DNA of 19,716 nt from Methanomethylovorans sp. (GCA_020854785.1 JAHFZE010000091.1:1-19716); one strand, 5' to 3'; numbered from the stretch's first letter, positions 1 through 8,350 are shown. A program made the numbers and translations. The notes: generated by a model from the letters alone, not told the origin.

Positions 1-1
1 T

Positions 2-445
2 ACGATGAGGAACGGTTTACTCTACGTGAGCACACAGAATGTCACTAATGCCACTGGTACAACCATCTCTGCTGCATTAAAGGGAGAAGATGTAGGTGTC
101 ACTGATCTGATGGGACTTATTGACCTGGAAAATGCAAGCATCACTGTCTGCAAGATACCTCGTGTAGAAAGGGGTGGCTCCAAGAATGTTGACCTGGAAA
201 GATTGGAAACCCTTGTCAGATCAAAAACATACCTTGCTACTATAGGAGTTGAATCTCTTATAGCTCTTAGAAGGGTAGGCAGGGAACCACACGTAATGTT
301 CGGAGCAAAGGAATCCGTGATAGAGGCAGCGTTCCACGGACTATCCTCATTGGTACTTGCTATTGATGAAGAGGTTCCCGGCATACTCAGCCGCCTCGAA
401 AGCGAGGATCTGGAATATGAACTTGTCGATCTATCACTGCATTGA
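2..445 (+). CDS. DUF7839-type HTH transcriptional regulator, C-terminal part (5' end outside window)
   Basis: The reading frame is open from the first complete codon of the window, so the methionine at position 5 is probably internal and the gene begins upstream. The visible ~147 residues match, from memory, the C-terminal DUF7839 domain of archaeal MarR-like winged-helix regulators: a GLLYVST strand, the segment GEDVGVTDLMGLIDLE, then KIPRVERGGS, and an alternating strand/helix pattern with IGVESLIALRRVG. In the family an N-terminal winged helix binds DNA and this domain probably senses or oligomerises; no ligand is known to me. It lies 18 bp before the metallophosphoesterase gene on the same strand, so the two may be co-transcribed. 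The family call is fairly firm; the DNA-binding half is not in the window and is inferred. Confidence 0.72.
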   Translation, partial: TMRNGLLYVSTQNVTNATGTTISAALKGEDVGVTDLMGLIDLENASITVCKIPRVERGGSKNVDLERLETLVRSKTYLATIGVESLIALRRVGREPHVMFGAKESVIEAAFHGLSSLVLAIDEEVPGILSRLESEDLEYELVDLSLH

Positions 446-463
446 ACTTATTGGAGTGCATAA

Positions 464-994
464 ATGAGGATCATAACTATCTCGGATACACACATTGAAA
501 CCGGAAAAATACCAGAATATATTGCAGATGTACTAGAAGATTATGACGTTATCGTTCATGCAGGCGATTTCATATCTTACGAATGCTATAAGGCTTTCGA
601 AGCAACAGGTAAACTAAAAGCTGTGCATGGTAACGCAGATGAGGCTTTGATAAAGCAGGAACTTCCTGAAAAGATCACATTTGAAGTGGACGGTATAAAG
701 ATAGGTATAGTCCATGAAGGAGCCCTTTCCCTGAACGATACCACTGCTCTTAGATACCTTGCCCTTGAGATGGAAGTGGACATACTTGTTTTCGGCCATC
801 TCCACAGGCCTCTGATCGAAAAAAGTGATGTATTGCTTATTTGCCCGGGATCACCTACAAAACCCAGAATGTCCGATCCATGCGCTGTGGAGATCGACAT
901 CAATAATGGAAATGTTTCCACCAGAATGATCGAGATAGTTGGCCAGTCCTGCGACTATATAGAATATTCACGTAAACTCGCAGAGAGGGACTAA
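464..994 (+). CDS. Metallophosphoesterase, YfcE/MJ0936-like phosphodiesterase
   Basis: A 176-residue cytoplasmic calcineurin-like phosphoesterase with the complete two-metal site in order: D8 and H10 in SDTH, D35 in HAGDF, N57 in HGNAD, H84 in VHEG, and H112/H114 in FGHLH. Length and motif spacing fit the compact archaeal MJ0936/YfcE family, which hydrolyses phosphodiesters in vitro with Mn or Ni; the physiological substrate is not known. No signal peptide or membrane segment is visible. The ATG follows a GGAGTG ribosome site in the short gap after the regulator gene, which suggests co-transcription. Its stop lies one base before a perfect hairpin shared with the convergent small gene. Fold and chemistry are well supported; biological role is open. 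Confidence 0.88.
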   Translation: MRIITISDTHIETGKIPEYIADVLEDYDVIVHAGDFISYECYKAFEATGKLKAVHGNADEALIKQELPEKITFEVDGIKIGIVHEGALSLNDTTALRYLALEMEVDILVFGHLHRPLIEKSDVLLICPGSPTKPRMSDPCAVEIDINNGNVSTRMIEIVGQSCDYIEYSRKLAERD

Positions 995-1012
995 AGCACT
1001 CTATGGAGTGCT
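995..1012. terminator. Hairpin between convergent genes, possible bidirectional terminator
   Basis: AGCACTC-TATG-GAGTGCT is a perfect 7-bp stem with a 4-base loop. It starts directly after the stop of the metallophosphoesterase gene and covers the last codons and stop of the convergent 77-residue gene. Neither side is followed by a strong T-run, so termination is an inference from position and symmetry. Confidence 0.4.
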
Positions 1013-1234
1013 ATTGACCGTTTCGATCTTGAACATTACGCCCATGTCTTTCAATGTCATTTGCACTTTATCCCCAAAGTTCACGATCTCATTCATATCT
1101 ACGTTATTTCCCCAATCATACACATAGTCATAAAAACCCTGTACTGGAGTAAAACCCATAGACATCAGGCTTCGGGTAACCTCCGACGGTCTTCCCCCAT
1201 TACTGCTGAACCAGATCAGAAGATATGTTTTCAT
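1001..1234 (-). CDS. Conserved-looking small protein of unknown function, 77 residues
   Basis: A small soluble protein starting MKTYLLIWFSSNGGRPSEV. The predicted order (strand with LLIWF, helix with SEVTRSLMSMGF, strands around YDYVYDW, helix NEIVNFGDKVQMTLKDMG, strand VMFKIETV) suggests a beta-alpha-beta-beta-alpha-beta, ferredoxin-like fold, but this is read by eye only. I recognise no family or active-site motif. The start is the first ATG in the frame; no Shine-Dalgarno is seen, and a CATAAAC element about 30 bp upstream (near 1264-1271) would give a nearly leaderless transcript. It is convergent to the phosphoesterase gene and lies downstream of rpa operon 1 on the same strand, but a terminator hairpin separates it from that operon. 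The strand/helix pattern without low-complexity sequence, and the fit of its start and stop to neighbouring signals, favour a real gene. Confidence 0.62.
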   Translation of the reverse strand: MKTYLLIWFSSNGGRPSEVTRSLMSMGFTPVQGFYDYVYDWGNNVDMNEIVNFGDKVQMTLKDMGVMFKIETVNSTP

Positions 1235-1306
1235 AATAAATCTATCATTTATTGATTATTGTTGTTTATGGCTCTTTTGCTCCAAAACTAGAGATTAGAA
1301 AAGAAA

Positions 1307-1329
1307 TTACAGGTTATTTAAACCTGTAA
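1307..1329 (-). terminator. Hairpin terminator of rpa operon 1
   Basis: TTACAGGTT-ATTTA-AACCTGTAA is a perfect 9-bp stem with a 5-base loop, starting 3 bases beyond the stop of the Rpap gene. On the minus strand it is followed by the T-rich stretch TTTCTTTTCT. It most likely ends rpa-rpap transcription before the 77-residue gene. Confidence 0.7.
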
Positions 1330-1331
1330 GA

Positions 1332-1898
1332 TCAATATTCTTCCTGCAGAGACCTGAGAGCCTTCAGTACCATAGATGAATAGTGTTTTGTATCGGTCCT
1401 ATAGTGTTCTTTTGCTCTCAAGGCGTCCGGATGGGATCCAGAAAGGACTTTTAGACGTTCCAGAGTGACCCTGGCTGTATCAAGCACCCATAGATTCCTG
1501 GTTTCACCGTCGACTATGTACATTGACTCCGGCCTTATGGATGTACGGATCTCTCCTTCCGGAGTAGTATACGTACTGGGCTTGCCCACGATAGCTACAA
1601 ATTCAGGAGTGTCACATTCTGAAAGCACCTGGGCGGCTTCTGGCTGATATTGCCCTGCATATATGAAGAATGAACCTGTTGGATCAGACACCCTCCCACG
1701 CCAGTATTCCGAATCACTTCCTATATCCTCTTTCTCCGTAAGGGTCCCCACTATGAACATCCTGTTTACCTTCGCACCTGTGGGAGTGAATAGATACTGG
1801 GGAGAATATTGGTCATTCCCGTCCTTGAAAGTTAGATTGGATTCTCTGAATTCCTGAGCGAATATCCTCCTGGCAACTTCCCGGGTATAGCCTGCCAT
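1332..1898 (-). CDS. RPA-associated protein (COG3390, Rpap), short form
   Basis: A 188-residue protein that partners the RPA gene directly upstream. It is a single OB-fold protein of the archaeal RPA-associated family (COG3390): a helical N-terminus (REVARRIFAQEF), then the conserved block TGAKVNRMFIVGTLTE, WRGRVSDPTG, AGQYQPEAA, FVAIVGK and IRPESMYIVD, with a final helix of about 25 residues. In haloarchaea the rpa and rpap genes are co-transcribed and the products act together on single-stranded DNA; the same is inferred here. Its ATG directly follows the TAA of rpa with no base between, and a GAGGTG ribosome site lies 6 bases before the start, inside the end of rpa. It ends soon after the OB domain, unlike the second copy in this window, which has a long C-terminal extension. 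Confidence 0.87.
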   Translation of the reverse strand: MAGYTREVARRIFAQEFRESNLTFKDGNDQYSPQYLFTPTGAKVNRMFIVGTLTEKEDIGSDSEYWRGRVSDPTGSFFIYAGQYQPEAAQVLSECDTPEFVAIVGKPSTYTTPEGEIRTSIRPESMYIVDGETRNLWVLDTARVTLERLKVLSGSHPDALRAKEHYRTDTKHYSSMVLKALRSLQEEY

Positions 1899-3146
1899 TT
1901 AGAACACCTCCGCTTCATTTATGAGCTCAGCAAGCAATTCAGGGTCCAGAGTGGATTCCTGTTTTATTGACTCCACGAGTATATACCTGTCAATTCGCGG
2001 ACCTGAAACCGTATAATACTTGCCCACAAGCTTTTGTTTCATGGCTTCAAGGACCACACCCTGATCAAGCGCATCAGCGGCCATAGCTATGGCACCTTCG
2101 AGTGAAATACCCGAGATCTCCTCCGTAACTTCTCTTTTAAGAAGTATATCCTGAGCAATAGTTCCAGTATCCAGCACAGCCTTCAGGCGCAGGTCATATA
2201 CTCCATCTACTTTACCGTGCTCTGCACATGCGCCTTTTGTTAAAGAGCGATTGCATTGAGGACAACGTTTTATGAGCCCGGAACCTGATTGAATGTCCAC
2301 CATTGCAGCTGTAAGCACAGCATCTCTGGTGCTGACCTCGATCTCATCGGGTATCTCCTCAATGGAACTGGTCTTGTTCAGAGTGATCTCGAGTTTCCCA
2401 TTCCATTCACTGGTCACAGCATTCCGGAAAAGATAGTTCTTTCCTTCGATCAGCTCCACCGGGATCTCCGCTCTTGCCCATTTAATGAACTTGATAGTTG
2501 CAGTTTCGTCACCAATAAGACCTACCTGAGAGATCGATTCATTGGTATTATCCCACAACTGCACGATCTTGCCTTTCAGATCGACCCATGTTCCGTCATC
2601 AGATATCTCAGCGACCTTTACAAGTGAGGCTATGCCCTGTGTTCTGCTTTGTACATGTATATCATCAGGTATCTCTTCAATGGAACTGCTCTTATTGAGA
2701 GTTACCTCCATTTTGCCGTTCCACTCACTGCACACAACATTTTTGAAAATGTAAGTTCTTCCTTCTTCAACGACCGGCATTTCTGCAACAGCCCAAGAGA
2801 TGAACTTTATATTGCCGGTTTCATCTGCCAAGAGCCCGACCTGGGAAATTGATCCATGAGCGTTATCCCATAGCTGGACCACCTTGCCCTTTAAGTTCAC
2901 CCACTTCCCATCTTCAGAGATATCTGCCACCTTTACAAAGGAAGTTTCTCCCTGACCACCATAGAACTGATCCTTGGAAATATTGTATTCCTTCCGGAAA
3001 AAATTCACGACGCTTCTTTTTGCCTCTTCCTGAGGAACCTTGAACTTCACTATGAGCTTTTCAAGTCTCTCTTCTATCTTTTCAGCCGGAATATCCACAC
3101 CAAGTTCCTGGAACTTGTTCTTTATTTCAGTTACCATTGCGTTCAT
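1899..3146 (-). CDS. Replication protein A, zinc-finger type with tandem-duplicated OB folds
   Basis: A 415-residue single-stranded-DNA-binding protein of the archaeal RPA family. Layout: a helical N-terminal region (about 1-60, with the KFKVPQEEAKRSV stretch common to these proteins), OB fold 1 (about 69-170), OB fold 2 (about 174-275), and a C-terminal OB fold (about 278-395) with a zinc finger C295-x2-C298-x8-C307-x2-H310. OB folds 1 and 2 are nearly copies: about two thirds of residues are identical by eye, including LKGK, QLWDN, SISQVGL and SSIEEIPD. This points to a recent internal duplication. M. acetivorans has comparable RPA2/RPA3 proteins with OB folds and a zinc finger. The start ATG has a GAGGT site 5 bases upstream, which decides it over the ATG three codons later. 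Rpap follows immediately, so the two form an operon. Confidence 0.92.
   Translation of the reverse strand: MNAMVTEIKNKFQELGVDIPAEKIEERLEKLIVKFKVPQEEAKRSVVNFFRKEYNISKDQFYGGQGETSFVKVADISEDGKWVNLKGKVVQLWDNAHGSISQVGLLADETGNIKFISWAVAEMPVVEEGRTYIFKNVVCSEWNGKMEVTLNKSSSIEEIPDDIHVQSRTQGIASLVKVAEISDDGTWVDLKGKIVQLWDNTNESISQVGLIGDETATIKFIKWARAEIPVELIEGKNYLFRNAVTSEWNGKLEITLNKTSSIEEIPDEIEVSTRDAVLTAAMVDIQSGSGLIKRCPQCNRSLTKGACAEHGKVDGVYDLRLKAVLDTGTIAQDILLKREVTEEISGISLEGAIAMAADALDQGVVLEAMKQKLVGKYYTVSGPRIDRYILVESIKQESTLDPELLAELINEAEVF
2322..2942 (-). repeat. Tandem intragenic repeat coding for duplicated OB folds
   Basis: Two units, about 2637-2942 and 2322-2627, are offset by 315-318 bp. The DNA itself is still clearly similar (for example TCAATGGAACTG occurs in both units), not only the protein. 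One extra codon in the second unit (VELIEG against VVEEG) shifts the period by 3 bp. Confidence 0.8.
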
Positions 3147-3208
3147 ATTCTACCTCAAGCCTCTGGTTTGTCTCTTGTAGAGAGGCAAATAGAAGTATTC
3201 TGTTCAAG

Positions 3209-3216
3209 TATAAATA
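3209..3216 (-). promoter_or_regulatory. Candidate TATA box of rpa operon 1
   Basis: On the minus strand this reads TATTTATA, about 63 bp before the RPA start codon, which would leave a leader of roughly 35-40 bases containing the GAGGT ribosome site. There is no good purine-rich BRE beside it, so the call is by position and composition. The rest of the 184-bp gap to the permease gene holds no gene. Confidence 0.45.
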
Positions 3217-3330
3217 GAAACACTATGCATGGTGAAAGTATTTGGAAAAGCCACTGTGAATGATTTCACTGGATAGAACTGTTTAAATGAATTTTATGCC
3301 ATTGATTTACGATTTGAAGATCGCATAAAA

Positions 3331-5568
3331 TTATCTAATTAGCCTTTTGTATAGATTCGTAATAGACTTTCTAATTATATATGTTATATTTTGTTTAGAT
3401 ATTGGTTTGGACCTCTTTACGATCAACACAGGGTTTTTAGAGTGTCTTGCAATCCTCTGTGGCAAGGTTCCAAGAAAAGATACTTTAAACCTTTGACTTG
3501 AATCCCCGATAACTGTCAGATCACTATCATTTGAAGCATCAAGTATTGCATCCTCGACCGAATACCTTTCTAATATTTTAAAACTGACAGGTATGTTTTC
3601 TTCAGTTTTGCATATAGTCTGAAGTTTCTCAGCAATCTCCTTCTTCCTTTCACTTACCTCATCAGGACTTACTATTGTAATGACCTCTATTTTTGCCCCT
3701 ATGTTGAAAGCTAGTTTTTTTGCCAGATGAAGACCATATACTGAATTATCTTTTTCATTATATGCCACCACTATTTTATTTGTCTTGTAAGCAAGATGGC
3801 CCTTTAATAGGACGATGTGACGTTTTAAAGATGAAAGAACCTCATTTATTACATCACTCAGAGAATACTGGAACTTGCTTGACTCATGCCATCCCATGAT
3901 CACCAGATCTACATTTTCCACTTCTGCCTGTTCTATGATGGAATTCGATACACTATGATCAAAAGCAGTTATATACTTCCTTTTATGTCCAAGGATCACG
4001 GGATATTTTTCAAACTCTTCTTTGAAATGCGAGTCCATTTCGATCTTTTTCTCGTGAAAGGCTTCCTGAGCAAATTTTAAGGTTGTCTGGTCCGGGACTT
4101 TGATCACATGAAGACCTATGATCTCATCAGCTAAACAATCTGCAAGCCGCAGGAGGTCATGTTGATGTTTCAAATTCGAGATCGGGACCATCACCTTTAC
4201 ACCAGACTCTGGCTTCATGACAGCTGGACTTATATTGTTTTCCAGCAAGTCGAATAGAGTATATCCCGGAGTAGCTTTGCCCTTTCCATAGAACCAGTGC
4301 CACCATGCACCCAAGGCTACCAACGATACAGCAAAAAGCAAAGAAAGGCCACCAAGTAAAGGTAATAGGATCAAGCTACCACCTATACCTATTATTTGAG
4401 TGAACGGGAAAAAAGGATCTCTAAATGTTGGTTCATACTCCGGTAAAGTTCTTTTCCTAAGGATAATTACCGCCAGATTGAGCAAAACAAAGATAAGGAT
4501 GTTAAATGCACCGCCTAATCTGGCCAGTTGTTGTATGTCGAACAAGAATAACAGCAAGATCATTATGATCCCAGTGACCAGTATAGAATTGTATGGTGTA
4601 TCATATTTTTTGTGGATCTGGACGAACCATTGTGGCATTAATGCATCTCTGCTCATGGCAAATGGGAATCTAGAAGAAGACAATATGGCTCCATTAGCTG
4701 TTGAAAGCGTTGCAAGCAATGCAGCAAAGACGATAAGAGTGCTTCCGATTTCCCCGTAAATCATATTAGATATATCAGCAAGAGGGGTGATCGTAGCTGC
4801 TCCTACATAAATGCTTGAGACACCAACAACTGCTATCATTATGAGAACATAGAAAATAGTAACTACCACTGCAGAGGCAATGAATGCCCTTGGTAGATTC
4901 TTTGATGGATTTTTTACCTCTTCCGAAATTGCTGCAAGCTCTGCAAGTCCCAGATACGAAATGAAAATAATTCCTGTTGTAGTTATTATTGATACTGGCC
5001 CATAAGGTGTTGTTGAATAAGATGTTATTAAATTAAAATTTCCTGAATCAAAAAAGAAAAATACTTCTGCCAAAAATATAATCAAAATAGCCAATAAGAG
5101 AATTATGACAATATTCTGCAGTGAACCACTGCTCTTTGAGCCCCGATAATTAATTATCAATAGAAGCAAGCCCGAAACTGCTGCTACCAAGTAGATAGAG
5201 GAAGGATAAAAGACCTGAAAATACTCTGCTAAACCTATGAGTGCAAATGTTCCTTTGAATATCAAAGCAAACCATGATCCGAGACCGATTATAGCCCCAA
5301 ATGCGGCACCCATTGTTCTGCTTATATAATAATAACTTCCTCCAGCTTTTGGCATACCCGTTGCCAGTTCAGCCATGCTGATCGCTGTAGCAATAGAGAT
5401 AATACCACCGATCAAAAAAGATAATATTGCACCTTTGCCTGCATTTTCAAAAGCGATCCCTGGCAGGATGAAGATCCCTGCTCCGATCATCGTTCCAGTC
5501 CCAATGGCAAAAGTTGAAAAAAAGCCTAGACTACGTCCCAATCTCTCTTTTGTTTCAATTGCAGCCAT
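3331..5568 (-). CDS. APC-family amino-acid permease fused to two universal-stress-protein domains (copy A)
   Basis: A 745-residue integral membrane protein. Residues about 15-430 are an APC-superfamily permease with roughly 12 hydrophobic segments; the first carries GTGTMIGAGIF, the glycine-rich unwound helix that binds substrate in this family, followed by AELATGMPKAGGSY. Residues about 456-588 and 596-719 are two UspA-like domains on the cytoplasmic side. The second ends with GDSSQRFKVSFLGTLPQ, in which the usual GxxG of the ATP loop is degraded although the later LG(S/T) part is kept. The substrate (amino acid, polyamine or cation-coupled solute) cannot be named. A GGGGGATG stretch precedes the start by about 9 bases. 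It is divergent from a near-paralogue at 6007-8247. The stop is followed by a short T tract. Confidence 0.88.
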   Translation of the reverse strand: MAAIETKERLGRSLGFFSTFAIGTGTMIGAGIFILPGIAFENAGKGAILSFLIGGIISIATAISMAELATGMPKAGGSYYYISRTMGAAFGAIIGLGSWFALIFKGTFALIGLAEYFQVFYPSSIYLVAAVSGLLLLIINYRGSKSSGSLQNIVIILLLAILIIFLAEVFFFFDSGNFNLITSYSTTPYGPVSIITTTGIIFISYLGLAELAAISEEVKNPSKNLPRAFIASAVVVTIFYVLIMIAVVGVSSIYVGAATITPLADISNMIYGEIGSTLIVFAALLATLSTANGAILSSSRFPFAMSRDALMPQWFVQIHKKYDTPYNSILVTGIIMILLLFLFDIQQLARLGGAFNILIFVLLNLAVIILRKRTLPEYEPTFRDPFFPFTQIIGIGGSLILLPLLGGLSLLFAVSLVALGAWWHWFYGKGKATPGYTLFDLLENNISPAVMKPESGVKVMVPISNLKHQHDLLRLADCLADEIIGLHVIKVPDQTTLKFAQEAFHEKKIEMDSHFKEEFEKYPVILGHKRKYITAFDHSVSNSIIEQAEVENVDLVIMGWHESSKFQYSLSDVINEVLSSLKRHIVLLKGHLAYKTNKIVVAYNEKDNSVYGLHLAKKLAFNIGAKIEVITIVSPDEVSERKKEIAEKLQTICKTEENIPVSFKILERYSVEDAILDASNDSDLTVIGDSSQRFKVSFLGTLPQRIARHSKNPVLIVKRSKPISKQNITYIIRKSITNLYKRLIR

Positions 5569-6006
5569 TGGTAAACATCCCCCAAAAACGTATACTACAA
5601 ATTGAGAATTTAGATCAAATCTTCATATTGACATAGAAATTCAGCCTGTTCACTACTAAATTGCATAAATACACTTCTAATCGCTTGTTAGCACTAAGCG
5701 GCAATCCAATTTTAATGTTTCGACGCATTTCCTTTTTGTACTTGGGAACAACAGATACTAAAAGAAGTCTCAACAAAGCATGTGGGTTATGCAGTGAAAA
5801 TATATTAATTTCATAATTTAGTTTAATATGTTTGCTCTTCACTGAAGAATACCTATGGTATTTGGAAGATGCAATATAAAATGGCGCAATAGATAAATAA
5901 TATAAATATAGAACGGAAGCAGAATTCATAAATCACATGCATCTATTATGTTTTCTAGAGATAATGTTTGTGCACTTTTAAAGCGTATTTAGTATGAGGA
6001 TGCTGG
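5569..6006. other. AT-rich divergent intergenic region between the two permease genes
   Basis: This 438-bp stretch holds both promoters of the permease pair. CATAAATA at 5664-5671 is a possible TATA box for copy A on the minus strand, with a leader of about 70 bases. CTTTTAAAG near 5975-5983 is a weak candidate for copy B. GAGGA at 5996-6000 is the ribosome site of copy B. A nested inverted repeat lies at 5792-5844. I see no tRNA, no convincing small RNA and no credible protein; an open frame of about 100 codons on the minus strand has no recognisable features. Confidence 0.6.
5792..5844. repeat. Nested inverted repeats between divergent permease genes
   Basis: Outer arms CAGTGAA (5792-5798) and TTCACTG (5838-5844) enclose inner arms ATATTAA (5802-5808) and TTAATAT (5823-5829). 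The right outer arm is also part of the 11-bp palindrome CTTCACTGAAG. Possible operator or stem-loop; function is not shown. Confidence 0.4.
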
Positions 6007-8247
6007 ATGGCAACTATAAGATCAAAAGAAAGACTTGGAAGGAGCCTTGGGTTCTTTGAAACTTTTGCTATTGGAACAGGGACCATGATAGGTGCTGGAA
6101 TATTCATATTACCTGCAATAGCTCTTTCCGAAGCTGGCCCTGCGTGTATAATTTCCTTCCTAATAGGAGGATTGATCTCCACAGCCACGGCCATCAGCGT
6201 AGCCGAACTGGCAACAGGAATGCCAAGAGCCGGTGGTAGCTACTTTTTTATTAGTAGGGCCATGGGTGCATCTTTTGGTGCTATCATCGGCTTTGGAGCA
6301 TGGCTTGCGTTAGTTTTCAAGGGCTCCTTTGCACTTGTTGGCCTGGCAGACTATTTTTTTGTATTTTACCCAATACCTGTTTTGATAATATCTATTGTAG
6401 CAGGGTTAATATTGATATTTATCAATTATCGTGGTGCACGGAGCAGTGGATCATTACAAAATATAATTGTGCTTTTTTTATTAGTTATATTGGGAGTATT
6501 TATAATAAAAGGAACTTTTATACTTGATACTGCCAAATTCACTCCTTTCATGCCTTTTGGCTACACTTCAATATTTGCCACCACTGGACTTATTTTCATT
6601 TCCTATCTTGGGATCACACAACTTGCAGCCATATCCGAAGAAGTAAAAGACCCAGCAAAGAACCTTCCACGGGCCCTTATTGCATCTGTTGTGACTGTAA
6701 CACTTATCTATACAGCAGTAATGATAGTAATAAGTGGCACCTTAACTTTTGAAGAGTCGATCAATACTCATACACCGCTTGTAGATGTTGCTGTAATGTT
6801 AGAGGGGACATTAGGTAAGATCATGATCGTCCTTGCCGGCCTGTTTGCCACAATATCCACAGCTAATGCCGCAATACTTTCTTCTTCAAGATTCCCCTTT
6901 GCAATGGCAAGAGATAAACTCATACCTGAATGGTTCATCAAAATCCACAACAAACATGAGACTCCACATCGAGCTATAATCGTAAGTGGAATGATAATGA
7001 TCTTACTTTTATTGATATTTAATGTGGAACAGTTAGCTAAGCTTGGAAGTGTATTTAATATTTTGATATATGTACTGATAAACATATCAGTAATAATCTT
7101 ACGTAAAAGATCACTAAAAGGCTACAAGCCTGCATTTGCCGATCCATTTTATCCTTGCACACAAATAATAGGGATTGGGGGGAGTCTTGCACTATTACCG
7201 CTAATGGGACTGTTACCTGTATTATTCACCATCTTTGTAGTCTTTGTAGGAGCAACTTGGTATAAATACTATGGATTTGGAAAAGCGTATCCTAAATATA
7301 ACATATTTGACATGCTTGAAAATAATATTTATCCTGCATCCGTAGCATCTGATTCAAGAATTAAGATACTTGTCCCAATAGCTAATCCAAAACATGAACT
7401 GGACCTGTTAGAGCTTGCAGATAATTTGGGAGATGAAATAATCGGCCTTAACGTGATAAAAATACCAAAACAAACAAGTTTAACAGCTGCAAGAGACGCT
7501 TTTCATGCTAACAAGAACATGATGGAACATTTATTAAAAGAAAAGTTCGATGAGTTTCCCATAATAGTAGGTCATGAAAGGGAATATATAATTGCATTTG
7601 ATCATAGTGTATCAAATTCCATCATAGAACAGGCAGAAATAGAAAATGTTGATTTTATTGTAATAGGCTGGCATGAGATGAATAGATTGCATTTTTCTAT
7701 GGGAAATGTAGCCTCTAAAGTGCTTGCCAGCGCAAAGAACAACATTGTTATGCTCAACGGATATTTCCCTAAGAAAATAGGAAAAATAGTAGTTGCTTAC
7801 AATGGAAAAGAGAATTCAAAATACGGAATAACTCTCGCAACACGCCTAGCACATAACACTGGAGCTAAAATACATATACTCCAAGTGATAAAGCCAAATA
7901 TCCAAGAAGAAAAGAAAATAAAGATCATATCTGAGCTTGAGAAGATAATTAAGGATCAGAAGGGAAATCCTATAAGCTATGAAGTTAAAGAACATTATTC
8001 TGTAGAGAATGGCATAATTCGATCGGTTGGCCAGGATGACATACTGATAATGGGAGATTCGAACCAGAGATTCAGAATATCTTTACTTGGAATGCTGCCG
8101 TATAATGTAGCCAAACGATCTCAACGACCGGTACTAATAGTAAAGAAATATAAACCATTGTCAACAGAAGGCATAAATAATGTTATTCTGAAAAAGATAA
8201 AGAAAATTGTACGTATAAGAAATGAGTCCAATAAGAAAAATACATGA
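6007..8247 (+). CDS. APC-family amino-acid permease fused to two universal-stress-protein domains (copy B)
   Basis: A 746-residue paralogue of the divergent gene at 3331-5568, with the same layout: KERLGRSLGFF at the N-terminus, GTGTMIGAGIF in the first membrane helix, about 12 membrane segments to residue ~430, then two UspA-like domains (about 456-590 and 596-719). The membrane half is the best conserved between the copies (about three quarters identical over the first 120 residues by eye); the cytoplasmic half has diverged more. The second Usp domain has GDSNQRFRISLLGMLPY, again lacking the usual GxxG. GAGGA lies 6 bases before the ATG. Codon use is strongly A/T-rich (many ata and aaa), more so than in the replication genes. 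The tail is basic (KKIKKIVRIRNESNKK). Role: solute uptake or exchange with attached regulatory domain; substrate unknown. Confidence 0.88.
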   Translation: MATIRSKERLGRSLGFFETFAIGTGTMIGAGIFILPAIALSEAGPACIISFLIGGLISTATAISVAELATGMPRAGGSYFFISRAMGASFGAIIGFGAWLALVFKGSFALVGLADYFFVFYPIPVLIISIVAGLILIFINYRGARSSGSLQNIIVLFLLVILGVFIIKGTFILDTAKFTPFMPFGYTSIFATTGLIFISYLGITQLAAISEEVKDPAKNLPRALIASVVTVTLIYTAVMIVISGTLTFEESINTHTPLVDVAVMLEGTLGKIMIVLAGLFATISTANAAILSSSRFPFAMARDKLIPEWFIKIHNKHETPHRAIIVSGMIMILLLLIFNVEQLAKLGSVFNILIYVLINISVIILRKRSLKGYKPAFADPFYPCTQIIGIGGSLALLPLMGLLPVLFTIFVVFVGATWYKYYGFGKAYPKYNIFDMLENNIYPASVASDSRIKILVPIANPKHELDLLELADNLGDEIIGLNVIKIPKQTSLTAARDAFHANKNMMEHLLKEKFDEFPIIVGHEREYIIAFDHSVSNSIIEQAEIENVDFIVIGWHEMNRLHFSMGNVASKVLASAKNNIVMLNGYFPKKIGKIVVAYNGKENSKYGITLATRLAHNTGAKIHILQVIKPNIQEEKKIKIISELEKIIKDQKGNPISYEVKEHYSVENGIIRSVGQDDILIMGDSNQRFRISLLGMLPYNVAKRSQRPVLIVKKYKPLSTEGINNVILKKIKKIVRIRNESNKKNT

Positions 8248-8254
8248 ACAGCCT

Positions 8255-8267
8255 GAGTTGTTAACTC
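8255..8267 (+). terminator. Weak hairpin after permease copy B
   Basis: GAGTT-GTT-AACTC forms a 5-bp stem 7 bases after the stop codon, followed by TTAAATAT. The stem is short and the T tract is poor, so this is only a possible terminator. Confidence 0.25.
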
Positions 8268-8350
8268 TTAAATATGAGATTGGAAATAGCGACATATTAG
8301 AACTAGATAGAAAGGTTCATAAAAAACGAATTTGAGAGAAATGTTCATTA

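Noticed and set aside
2289..2627. 112-codon open frame on the plus strand opposite rpa copy 1
   Set aside because: Antisense to conserved OB-fold coding sequence; its similarity to a neighbouring frame only reflects the OB-fold duplication.
5615..5929. Open frame of 104 codons on the minus strand in the permease intergenic region
   Set aside because: Low-complexity, basic and aromatic composition typical of AT-rich non-coding DNA; no ribosome site; it would occupy the promoter region of copy A.
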